Below are positions 43,685-51,769 of a stretch of DNA of 64,000 nucleotides, piece after piece (position 1 is the stretch's first letter; the number at the start of each line of letters is the position of its first letter). The stretch covers positions 2,283,389 through 2,347,388 of the forward strand of contig CP102260.1 of NCBI GenBank assembly GCA_025146925.1, written 5' to 3'. The position numbers and the translations under genes are program-made. The notes beneath the pieces are model-generated. The model did not search any database. It had not been told where the DNA came from and saw only the letters and a list, made by a program, of their open reading frames with translations. This stretch comes from [Bacteroides] pectinophilus (GTDB taxonomy: Bacteria > Bacillota > Clostridia > Lachnospirales > Lachnospiraceae).

Positions 43685-46133
43685 TGCCGTCACCCCCATC
43701 CTCCGGTTCTTCCTTTTTAATAACATCTATATTGTTGACATCAATCTGACCCTTGACTTCACCCTTGATAACACCATGAATCTCAGCGTCAATTATACCT
43801 GACACATAACCTCTCATACGTCCGTTAATAACCATTGTTCCGCCTGTATTCTGTATGAGATTATCGGTATTGATTGAGAATCTTGTCTTTTCAATAATAA
43901 CATCACCAAGATAAAGAATCTGTGGCAGTACACCCATAACAAGGATAATGGAAATTATTGTTCCTCGTCCAAGACATGTACCGATTGCTGATATAACTCC
44001 GTTTGTTGAAAGGAATGAAATCAGTATGCCTGCTGCCGCAAGGATTGAACCCGATGTTATGATTGTAGGGAACGCCTGATTAAGCGTCTCAATAATTGCT
44101 TCCTTAATCGGAAGCTGCTTCTTAAGGTCATCATACCTGCTTGATATAACTATTGCATAGTCGATATTGGCACCCATCTGAATTGAGTTGACAACCAGAT
44201 AGCCAAGGAAATACAACGGTGAATCCATCAGATAAGGGAATGAGAAGTTAATCCATATACTTCCCTGTATAACAAGTATAAGAAGCACCGGGAGTCCTGC
44301 TGATTTGAATGTAAACAGCAGAATTATTATAACGAACAATGCCGACAATATACTTATTACAAGATTATCTCTTGAAAATGATGATGAAAGGTCATAATCA
44401 CTTGTTGAGTTACCAACAACATAATAATTATCAGTATAATACTTTGCCATCATCTCATGCACTCTGTCGAGGAAGGCAAATGTCTCATCACCCTCTTCCG
44501 GAAGATTCAGATATACAACCAGTCGGCTGTAATCATCCGTCTTCAACTGAAGAAGTGCCTTATCAAGCTGCCCTGACAGGTCATCCATCTGGTCTTTCAG
44601 GTCACCCTCAAGAGTGACATATCCTTTGTCTATCTCATCAAGCAGGAACTCAAACATATCAATGAGCGGTACACTGTACTTACTGCTTGAATTGATTACT
44701 TCACCATAATTCTCCTGATTAATTGCATATGCACTGTACAGAAGCTGTGCCACCTCATAATCAAGTCCTACAAGCTCTGAGAACTCTCTCGGTGTCAGAC
44801 TGTCCGTAAGCATATATCCGTCCATAGCCTCTGTATTGGCAAGTCCCTGTGTCGACTTAACTTCATCGCACGCATCAAGGTCAGCAAGAAGATTCTTCTC
44901 TGCCTCATAATTACCTGCAGGTACAACAAGCGCAATCATATTCCTGCTTCCGAAGGTTGAATCAATCTTCTCCTGTGCGATTGTTGACTCACTCTTTCTC
45001 GGAGTAGAAGTACTTCCCGTACTGAAGCAGTAAGGACACATATTGGCAAATACACACGCAACAATGATTACGGCCGCAAATATAGGCGGTATTATATACT
45101 TTGTCTTAATTGCAAACTTACCTACCGCAGATATTGAAGGAATAAGATTCTTGTGTACCGTCTTATCCATCCATTTGCTGAATACCATAATAAGACCAGG
45201 CATCAGTGTAAATACTGAAATAAGTGAAAGTATAATAGCCTTGATAAGGACTACCGCAAGGTCTTCACCAATCTTAAACTGCATGAATGCCAGTGCCAGA
45301 AGACCTGACACTGTGGTAAGACTGCTCGATGAAATCTCAGGTATAGCCTTACTGAGTGCAGTTATGGTCGCCTCTCTTGCAGGAAGATTCTCTCTTTCCT
45401 CAGTATATCTGTGGCACAGAATAATCGCATAATCAATTGCAAGTGCAAGCTGAAGCACGATTGTAACCGAATTAGATATAAATGAGATTGTTCCAAGCAA
45501 AAAGTTGGTTCCCATGTTAAGGAGTGCTGCTGCAATAAATGTTATAAGCAGTACAGGAACCTCCGCATATGACTTGGATGTCAGAAGCAGTACAACAACT
45601 ATGATTACTGCTGCAATTGCCGTAACGACCTGCATCTCGCTTTCAAGATTAGCAGAATCATCGTTGGCAACCGAAGTTGAATAATACACATCATATCCCG
45701 TGAGTTTGTCCTTTATCTCATTCATTGCATCGATACTTATCTGATCCTCTTCCTCACCGTCGAAAGTGACATCAAGCAATGCAGACGTGCCTTTGTAATG
45801 ATCTTCTGTATTATCAAATGTAACACTCGTAACACCATTGATATCCTCTATCATATCAGCAGCTTCCTGCGCTCTGTCATATGATATGTTGGCTAACAGT
45901 ACCTGTGCTGTTCCGTATGTTACAAACTGGTCATTCATTACCGTAAGTCCCTGTCTCGTCTCAGTCGAATCAGGCAGATACTTCGTTACGTCATTCTCTA
46001 CTTTGACCCAGTTTCTTGAGAATATGCAGAAAACAAGCGCTATTATGTATATAAGAAAAAACAGATTCCGCTTATCTACAATAAATTCCGCCAGTTTATA
46101 CATAAAATTTTTATCCTGACTATTTTCTTTCAT
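43671..46133 (-). CDS. MMPL/RND-superfamily transporter with bactofilin-like C-terminal tail
   Basis: An 820-aa RND-type transporter with about 12 TM helices in two halves, each with an extracytoplasmic loop domain. The proton-relay-type motifs LAIDYAIILCHRYTEE and GANIDYAIVISSRYDD sit in TM4 and TM10. This is MMPL architecture, usually lipid or hydrophobic-substrate export. The last ~60 residues are unusual: a Gly/Ile/Val repeat (INGRMRGYVSGIIDAEIHGV, IKGEVKGQIDV) like the beta-helix of bactofilins, then an acidic tail. GGAGG five bases before ATG 46133 selects it over ATG 46163. It is translationally coupled to the GLUG protein. Confidence 0.88.
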   Translation of the reverse strand: MKENSQDKNFMYKLAEFIVDKRNLFFLIYIIALVFCIFSRNWVKVENDVTKYLPDSTETRQGLTVMNDQFVTYGTAQVLLANISYDRAQEAADMIEDINGVTSVTFDNTEDHYKGTSALLDVTFDGEEEDQISIDAMNEIKDKLTGYDVYYSTSVANDDSANLESEMQVVTAIAAVIIVVVLLLTSKSYAEVPVLLITFIAAALLNMGTNFLLGTISFISNSVTIVLQLALAIDYAIILCHRYTEERENLPAREATITALSKAIPEISSSSLTTVSGLLALAFMQFKIGEDLAVVLIKAIILSLISVFTLMPGLIMVFSKWMDKTVHKNLIPSISAVGKFAIKTKYIIPPIFAAVIIVACVFANMCPYCFSTGSTSTPRKSESTIAQEKIDSTFGSRNMIALVVPAGNYEAEKNLLADLDACDEVKSTQGLANTEAMDGYMLTDSLTPREFSELVGLDYEVAQLLYSAYAINQENYGEVINSSSKYSVPLIDMFEFLLDEIDKGYVTLEGDLKDQMDDLSGQLDKALLQLKTDDYSRLVVYLNLPEEGDETFAFLDRVHEMMAKYYTDNYYVVGNSTSDYDLSSSFSRDNLVISILSALFVIIILLFTFKSAGLPVLLILVIQGSIWINFSFPYLMDSPLYFLGYLVVNSIQMGANIDYAIVISSRYDDLKKQLPIKEAIIETLNQAFPTIITSGSILAAAGILISFLSTNGVISAIGTCLGRGTIISIILVMGVLPQILYLGDVIIEKTRFSINTDNLIQNTGGTMVINGRMRGYVSGIIDAEIHGVIKGEVKGQIDVNNIDVIKKEEPEDGGDGNEEA

Positions 46134-46230
46134 CTCTTCCTCCATTTCTTTTGATTTGGGCATTTTTATTATTCTGCCTAATTTACATTATTTTACCATA
46201 TTTGTATATGTCCATGCATTAACTTTTGAG

Positions 46231-46263
46231 AAATAAAGACAGACCCTTTGTTTAGAATCTGTC
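46231..46263 (-). terminator. Terminator of the 46.3-kb MATE gene
   Basis: On the minus strand GACAGA and TCTGTC pair around a 14-nt loop and are followed by TTTATTTCTC, immediately after the MATE stop. Confidence 0.55.
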
Positions 46264-46276
46264 CGAAAAATTTTAT

Positions 46277-47596
46277 TTAATTTTTATAAGTTCTGATAAG
46301 AAGCGGAACTTCTGCAATAAGCATTCCTATCCAGCCTGCGAGATATGAGAATGGGAGTGCCTCTATTCCCAGACCTAATATAAGTACAAGCGGCGCTGCC
46401 GCAAGTACCCTGACCCCCATGTTAACAAAACTGCTTATAAGAGTAATCTTAAGGTCTCCTATTCCCCGGAAGAATCCCTGGATGCCATTAGTGAGTGCAG
46501 GAAGAAGATACATTATTGATATAAGATGCAGATATGTAACGCCATGCCCTATAACCTCTTCATCTTTAACAAACATCATCATAAGCTGTCTTGCAAATGT
46601 AAAACATACTATAAATATTGCAATTCCGTATATAATCTCAAGGATAATTCCACACCTGAAGCCTTCACGCATCCTGTCATTCTTACCGGCGCCCTTATTC
46701 TGCGCCATAAGTGCCGTCATGGCATGCGCTATGTTCTGTTCGGGTGTATATGCAAAATCATCAATCCTGTTTACTACCGCAAATGCCGCTGCAACCGATA
46801 CTCCCATAGTATTGACTATTGCCTGTATTCCAAGCTTGCCAAGCTGCACTGTTGCCTGCTGCATTGCCGAAGCCCATCCATAGGCTATAGTCTGCTTAAG
46901 AAGACTTGCATCAAATACAAGCCATTTTTTGCCAAGACGCAGTACCGGTACCTTCTTCTGTATATAGATTATACAGAACAGACAGCACAACGCCTCACTG
47001 AGCACGGTAGATACGGCACAGCCGTTACTTCCCGCCTTAAGCACAACAACAAAGAACAGATCTCCGAATATATTAAGCACCGCGCTTATAATAAGAAAAT
47101 AAAGCGGAGAGTTACTGTCTCCAAGCGCTCTTAACGTACTTGAGAAAAAATTATAAAGGAATGTAAACACAAGACCCACGAATATTATTCTTAAATATTC
47201 TTTGGTCATATCCATTATCGATGCATCCACCTGCATCAGGTTAAGAATCGGTACCGCAAACACCACGCACAGTAACGTAAGCAGCGCCGAGAATATGACA
47301 CCCGATATCATGGTTGTACTTATCTGTCTGTGAAGAGTATCATAATCCCTGGCACCATACTGCATTCCCATAAGTATACCCGCGCCCATGCACAGACCGT
47401 TAAGAAACAGTATCATCAATGTGCTTATGGGATTGCATATGCCTACTGCCGCCAGTGCCTCTTTTCCAACAAAATGTCCTACTATTATACTGTCAACCGC
47501 ATTATATGTAAGCTGGAACAGATTACCGAGTACAAGCGGAATTGTGAACTTAACCAGTATCGGCATTATCTTTCCCGTTGTCAGATCCTTTGTCAT
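46277..47596 (-). CDS. MATE-family multidrug exporter
   Basis: A 439-aa, twelve-TM exporter with the MATE pattern LVKFTIPLVLGNLFQLTYNA, VDSIIVGHFVGKEALAAVG, and the second-half MTALMAQNKGAGKNDRMREG. GGGAGA before ATG 47596 sets the start; the upstream ATG at 47629 has no ribosome site. It is the fourth MATE gene in this window (one of them broken). No regulator lies beside it. It is separated from the MMPL operon by its own terminator. Substrate unknown. Confidence 0.91.
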   Translation of the reverse strand: MTKDLTTGKIMPILVKFTIPLVLGNLFQLTYNAVDSIIVGHFVGKEALAAVGICNPISTLMILFLNGLCMGAGILMGMQYGARDYDTLHRQISTTMISGVIFSALLTLLCVVFAVPILNLMQVDASIMDMTKEYLRIIFVGLVFTFLYNFFSSTLRALGDSNSPLYFLIISAVLNIFGDLFFVVVLKAGSNGCAVSTVLSEALCCLFCIIYIQKKVPVLRLGKKWLVFDASLLKQTIAYGWASAMQQATVQLGKLGIQAIVNTMGVSVAAAFAVVNRIDDFAYTPEQNIAHAMTALMAQNKGAGKNDRMREGFRCGIILEIIYGIAIFIVCFTFARQLMMMFVKDEEVIGHGVTYLHLISIMYLLPALTNGIQGFFRGIGDLKITLISSFVNMGVRVLAAAPLVLILGLGIEALPFSYLAGWIGMLIAEVPLLIRTYKN

Positions 47597-47690
47597 AACA
47601 AAATCTCCCTGATATATACATTTTTTCAAACATATATATTAGGGAGATTTAACTTAAAAGTCAAGTACACTCTATCAAACTTCTATTATA

Positions 47691-48827
47691 CTATACAAAT
47701 ATTCTCTTTACAAAGTTATAAAGGCCATTCTGCCATACGGTTCCTTCATGGTCACCTTCCATCTCATAGAATATATGCTTAATTTCTCTCTGTGTCAGCG
47801 CATCATCATAGAACCGGCATGAGTCACCGCATATACCGTCCGTCTCGCCGACATTTATAAGAATCATTGGGAAATTGCCGTACTCAAGCACAAAATCATC
47901 CATGAGTGTAGCAAGTATTCTTCCTTCCGAGCCATTAGGTATTACGCCTGATGCTGCTGAAAAAGCACCGATATATCCAAACCGATCCTGATGCTTAAAA
48001 CCTATTGCAAGCGCACATCTGCCTCCGAGAGAGTATCCCGCGATTGCAGTATTATCGCGGCCTGTCTTAGTTGAATAGTTGTTATTTATATATGGCATGA
48101 GGTCATTCATCACCTCGCTCTCAGTAAGGTCATATGCAGCACTCATCTCTCTTATAGGGACGCTGTCCTGGTCCTGTGTTGATACAAAGCAGTCAACACA
48201 TACTATTATCATATCCGGAACACCATTCTCATAATGTACATTTTCAACAATATACTTAACGCCCATATCACTCCAGCTCTTGTTGCTGCCTCCCATTCCA
48301 TGAAGCATATAAAGAACCGGATAACTCTTCGAGGCATCATATCCATAAGGAAGAATCACATCAGCCTTGCGCGTTGTGCCAAGTGTTGACGAATAATACT
48401 CAACAGTTGTGGTTGTGCCATACTGTCTGTTACCCTTTGGAGATATGTAGTTGTCAGATGCCGCATATGAACGATCCGAAGGATTGTAATCATTAACAAA
48501 TGTCTTACCCGTGTCTCCAAGTGTCTTCTCTCCCGAAACCACCACCGGTCTTGCTTCTGATGTATCAGGGAGTGTAACTGCGTCTGAATTCTGTGCCGTC
48601 TGTTCCATCTGTGCCGTCTGTTCCATCTGTGCCGTCTGTTCCATCTGTGCAGCCTGTGTGCTCTGCTGTGTCTGTTCCTCTTTCGGCTGCATTGCTGCTT
48701 CGCCTGTGACAGCGTATGCTTCTGTCTGATTACTGTCATTGCTCTGTCCGCAGCCGCTTACCATTCCCAATGTAATGCAGAATGCTGTAATAATTGCTGC
48801 GTACTTTGTAAATGCTGTATGTCTCAT
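47691..48827 (-). CDS. Secreted lipoprotein esterase, alpha/beta-hydrolase of CE1/esterase-D type
   Basis: A 378-aa predicted lipoprotein. The signal peptide ends in the lipobox LGMVSGC. A Gln/Thr-rich linker contains a short tandem repeat (QMEQTA three times). The esterase domain (about 125-378) has the oxyanion region MLHGMGGSNKSW, the nucleophile elbow AGYSLGG (Ser), and a late DHEGTVW His. This is the fold of carbohydrate esterase family 1 (feruloyl/acetyl-xylan esterases) and esterase D. For a pectin/xylan-using gut Lachnospiraceae, removal of acetyl or feruloyl groups from plant polysaccharide is plausible but unproven. A GTG at 48842 is an alternative start. Confidence 0.87.
   Translation of the reverse strand: MRHTAFTKYAAIITAFCITLGMVSGCGQSNDSNQTEAYAVTGEAAMQPKEEQTQQSTQAAQMEQTAQMEQTAQMEQTAQNSDAVTLPDTSEARPVVVSGEKTLGDTGKTFVNDYNPSDRSYAASDNYISPKGNRQYGTTTTVEYYSSTLGTTRKADVILPYGYDASKSYPVLYMLHGMGGSNKSWSDMGVKYIVENVHYENGVPDMIIVCVDCFVSTQDQDSVPIREMSAAYDLTESEVMNDLMPYINNNYSTKTGRDNTAIAGYSLGGRCALAIGFKHQDRFGYIGAFSAASGVIPNGSEGRILATLMDDFVLEYGNFPMILINVGETDGICGDSCRFYDDALTQREIKHIFYEMEGDHEGTVWQNGLYNFVKRIFV
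48591..48650. repeat. 18-bp tandem repeat within the esterase linker
   Basis: The unit CTGTGCCGTCTGTTCCAT occurs three times in perfect register (48591-48644), followed by a partial copy. It encodes QMEQTA on the minus strand in the linker between lipid anchor and catalytic domain. Copy number may vary by slippage without changing frame. Confidence 0.9.
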
Positions 48828-48911
48828 AAAGCCCTTCTTCACCCTTTCTCAATTTCACATCATCAATGTTATCTGCGAATATAATATCACTTGAAGTTCG
48901 CTCAAGGTCAA

Positions 48912-48969
48912 GAAAAAAAGCCCGGTGTTTTGTGAAATATGTGTGAACATATCCCATAAAGCGCCGGGC
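48912..48969 (-). terminator. Terminator of the PPOX gene
   Basis: A long hairpin: GCCCGGTGTTTTGTG pairs with CATAAAGCGCCGGGC allowing G-U, with an inner ATATGT/ACATAT stem. On the minus strand it is followed by TTTTTTTCTTG. Confidence 0.85.
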
Positions 48970-49003
48970 ATAATATCTTTTTATCTTTATGTCTTCCTGT
49001 CTT

Positions 49004-49477
49004 CTACATCTTACTTTTCTTAGCCGTAATATCTGTTACCGTCAATCTGTACAGATGTGTCCTTGCAAGCGCCGCACTGTCAAAATGCGGCTCTCCCTCA
49101 TATCCGTACTTTTTCATTATTATCCTGAATGCAGCAATTTTTTCTTCCTCAGACATAAGCTGCCCGGCAACCGCTTCTCCCATTACACTCGCATATCTGG
49201 CTGTCCATCTGCACGCTGTCTCGCCTTTCACAACATCAAAGTTATAATCAGCCTCGAAGAATACATTTGGATTCTTAGCAAGAACATCTACCTTACGTCC
49301 CTCACCTGCGCAGTGAAAATATATTGATATCTGTCCGTTCTCCACGTTATATCCAAAATTCACCGGGACAACATATGCCTTACCATCGTCCACCATTCCA
49401 AGCCTTATAACATCACATCTGTCAAGTACCTTAAGTTTCTCGGCAAATTCCGTTATTTCTTTATCACTTCTTCTCAT
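49004..49477 (-). CDS. Pyridoxamine 5'-phosphate oxidase-like flavin-binding protein (NimA type)
   Basis: A 157-aa split-barrel protein of the PPOX superfamily. Features are MRRSDKEITEFAEKLKVLDR, IRLGMVDDGKAYVVPVNFGY, IYFHCAGEGRKVDVLAKNPN and a C-terminal FDSAALARTHLYRLTV. These match the 5-nitroimidazole-resistance-like (NimA) group that binds FMN or heme; the Nim name does not prove resistance activity. GGAGG before ATG 49477 fixes the start (an in-frame ATG at 49501 lacks a site). It is monocistronic with a strong terminator. Confidence 0.88.
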   Translation of the reverse strand: MRRSDKEITEFAEKLKVLDRCDVIRLGMVDDGKAYVVPVNFGYNVENGQISIYFHCAGEGRKVDVLAKNPNVFFEADYNFDVVKGETACRWTARYASVMGEAVAGQLMSEEEKIAAFRIIMKKYGYEGEPHFDSAALARTHLYRLTVTDITAKKSKM

Positions 49478-49596
49478 AGCTGCCTCCAATCCGATTTTCA
49501 TTCATTTTTTAATGAATTTACTAATTTAAAACTTCTACGATGAATATATATTATATAATTCATCCGGCAGTGTATTGTAATAAATGCTACTTAACA

Positions 49597-50034
49597 CTAC
49601 TTTGCTCCAAGTATTATATTAATCAGATTCTTATCAAGCATCAGCGTTCTGTTCCACGGATTAATTATAATGCCGCTTATCCCTTCCACTTCTCCGGCTG
49701 TCTTAAGTATCTGTCCTATACCTGACATAAAAGTCGACATTACGCTGCCAGAGCCCTTCAGCTCCTCATCAAATGACGTGAACACACTCCACCACATTCT
49801 TCCGTCATCAGTCTTAACCGCCTGAATACTAAGCCCCGCATCCGCGGCTTTTGGGTCAACAGCTACAATAAACTGTCCGCCTTCTCTCATACGCTGTCTT
49901 ACCACCGTAAGCACATGTGCCAGCATTTCTTCCGACGGTTCCATCTGCAATGCTGCTATCGCCTCTTCAAGTCTTTCATTACCTGCAAGTCCTTCATCTA
50001 CATTATCGTTACGATTTCTCACTCTATTCTCCAT
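49597..50034 (-). CDS. SseB-like N-terminal-domain protein
   Basis: A 145-aa protein with GGQFIVAVDPKAADAG, WWSVFTSFDEELKGSGSVMS and IINPWNRTLMLDKNLINIIL. These are hallmarks of the SseB N-terminal domain family, found in Firmicutes as small stand-alone proteins and in Salmonella as a type III secretion component. The function in Gram-positives is unknown. The chosen ATG 50034 is preceded by AAAAGGCAGCGC; an in-frame start at 50079 is less likely. The first 26 bases of the gene plus its leader are nearly duplicated 98 bp upstream, at the end of the ABC exporter gene. Confidence 0.78.
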   Translation of the reverse strand: MENRVRNRNDNVDEGLAGNERLEEAIAALQMEPSEEMLAHVLTVVRQRMREGGQFIVAVDPKAADAGLSIQAVKTDDGRMWWSVFTSFDEELKGSGSVMSTFMSGIGQILKTAGEVEGISGIIINPWNRTLMLDKNLINIILGAK

Positions 50035-50136
50035 TCCTGCGCTGCCTTTTGCGCATATCAAGTTTGTGCACAAGCACAAATCTTGCGTGTGAGAAATCGG
50101 ATATCAATCCGATTTTTCACACTATTCTCCATTCCG
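50012..50136. repeat. Imperfect direct repeats flanking two hairpins
   Basis: CGATTTCTCACTCTATTCTCCATTCC and CGATTTTTCACACTATTCTC plus CATTCC (50012-50037 and 50110-50135) differ at two of 26 positions. Between them are an inverted repeat GTGTGAGAAATCGGAT/ATCCGATTTTTCACAC (50087-50122, one mismatch, 4-nt loop) and TTTGTGC/GCACAAA (50063-50080). The segment spans the ABC gene 3' end and the SseB-like gene 5' end. Confidence 0.8.
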
Positions 50137-51769
50137 CATCCGCCGTTGCTATTGTCGACGGTCTGTGTGCTATCATAAGAATCAGCCTGCCATCCTTCAT
50201 ATCATTGATTGATTGCTGTATAAGCTGTTCTGATTCATTATCTAACGCCGAGGTTGCCTCGTCAAGTATAATAACCGGTGCATTTTTGAGTATTGCACGT
50301 GCTATCGCTACCCGCTGCCTCTGACCTCCCGACAGTGTATTGCCACGTTCGCCGAGGATTGTGTCATATCCATTCTCCAGCTGTAATATAAAATCATGTG
50401 CATTGGCTTTTTTTGCTGCCCGGATTATCTCCTCATCAGACGCAGCCGGATTACCGTTACGTATGTTCTCACGGACAGTATCATGAAACATATACGGCTC
50501 CTGCGGAATGTAGGCAATAAGCTTTCTTGTATTCTCAAGTCCAAGCTCATATATATCATGCCCGCCTATTCTTATACTTCCTCCGCTGATTCTGTAGAAC
50601 CCCATAAGAATTTTCATTAATGTACTTTTACCGCGTCCTGACTCTCCTGTAATGGCATAGCTCTTCCCCATTGTAAACGCCGCGCTGTACCCGTCAAATA
50701 TCTTCTGCTCCTGTCCCTCATATGCAAATGTTATATTATCGAATTCAACATCTGCCTGAGCAGGAACATTTGCAGCATTATAATCACTACAATTACGGAA
50801 ACTTTCTTCGGGAAGCTCGAGGAACTCCAATACACGCTCTGCATTGACCAGCCAGCTTGTAAGACTTGGTATGTACTGTCCCATCATAAGAAAATTATAC
50901 TGAAATGCACCATACATTGTGTACAGTGCCAGCAGGCTGCCAACCTTACCGTTATATTTCTGTATATATATAATTCCCATTGCAAGAAATGCTACTGCGC
51001 CAATCAGGTCAAATGCATTACGCAATGCCGCCACGACTGACTCAATTCTTCCCTGCTTCTTCATATTACGTCCGCACCGTTCGTTGGCTTCATTATACTT
51101 CTGTCCTATAACTGATTGGAGCGGAAACATTCTTATTGTCTCCATTCCCTGAAGCATATCTGTAACAGAACGGCTTATTGCCTTATTATCATCCGAGATA
51201 CTGCGGCTGTAGCCTGCAAGCACCGGAACCATTGCCAGATTAAGTGCGAGTGACAGGATGCACAGCACAAGCAGTCCTGCCATAACCGGCGGACATTTCA
51301 TAAACATGGGAACAACACAGACGCAGACAATGATTACAGGCATCATAACACGTCTGAATCTTGAGCCGAATATTCCTGAAGCCATATTGGTATCATATGT
51401 AAGCTTTGACATGAAATCTCCGGTGTGATTATTCTCATAGAAGCTTACCGGCAGCATCAGCGCCTTTCCAAATACGATATTGCGCATAGTTGCTCCTGTA
51501 CGCTTGGCTTCGTTATTGTAACATACGCCAAGAATATTACTCACTCCAAATTCCAATACAGAAAATATAATTATTCTCTTCACTATGTCAGTATCCCAAA
51601 TGTTTCCGCCTGACACAGCCGTATCGGTAATAAGCCCGACTATGTCCGAGAGCATCACAACCGTTATACCATTTATAATGCCCATAAGGATTATCTCACC
51701 AAAATAAAGAATTGCACGCCATCCCTGAAAACGGACGACAAGCTGTTTTATAATTCTCAGATTCTTCAT
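50117..51769 (-). CDS. ABC exporter half-transporter B (MdlB type), C-terminus truncated
   Basis: A 550-aa type IV ABC exporter subunit. Six TM helices (about residues 15-300) are followed by an ATPase domain with Walker A GESGRGKST, signature LSGGQRQR, DEATSAL and the H-loop IAHRPST. It then ends within about 15 residues as ATADAEWRIV. Relatives normally continue ADRIxxLxxGxIxExG for another 25-35 residues. The last codons lie in the duplicated, hairpin-rich segment at 50012-50136, so a rearrangement probably replaced the natural end. The core ATPase motifs are complete, so activity may remain. Its start overlaps the partner gene by four bases. Confidence 0.9.
   Translation of the reverse strand: MKNLRIIKQLVVRFQGWRAILYFGEIILMGIINGITVVMLSDIVGLITDTAVSGGNIWDTDIVKRIIIFSVLEFGVSNILGVCYNNEAKRTGATMRNIVFGKALMLPVSFYENNHTGDFMSKLTYDTNMASGIFGSRFRRVMMPVIIVCVCVVPMFMKCPPVMAGLLVLCILSLALNLAMVPVLAGYSRSISDDNKAISRSVTDMLQGMETIRMFPLQSVIGQKYNEANERCGRNMKKQGRIESVVAALRNAFDLIGAVAFLAMGIIYIQKYNGKVGSLLALYTMYGAFQYNFLMMGQYIPSLTSWLVNAERVLEFLELPEESFRNCSDYNAANVPAQADVEFDNITFAYEGQEQKIFDGYSAAFTMGKSYAITGESGRGKSTLMKILMGFYRISGGSIRIGGHDIYELGLENTRKLIAYIPQEPYMFHDTVRENIRNGNPAASDEEIIRAAKKANAHDFILQLENGYDTILGERGNTLSGGQRQRVAIARAILKNAPVIILDEATSALDNESEQLIQQSINDMKDGRLILMIAHRPSTIATADAEWRIV

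Noticed and set aside
49004-49477. Nitroimidazole-resistance gene (nim)
   Set aside because: The protein belongs to the broad PPOX fold, but the fold alone does not show resistance, so it is kept as a flavin-binding protein.
49597-50034. Type III secretion component because of SseB similarity
   Set aside because: The SseB N-terminal domain occurs widely in Gram-positives without type III secretion. No injectisome genes lie nearby.
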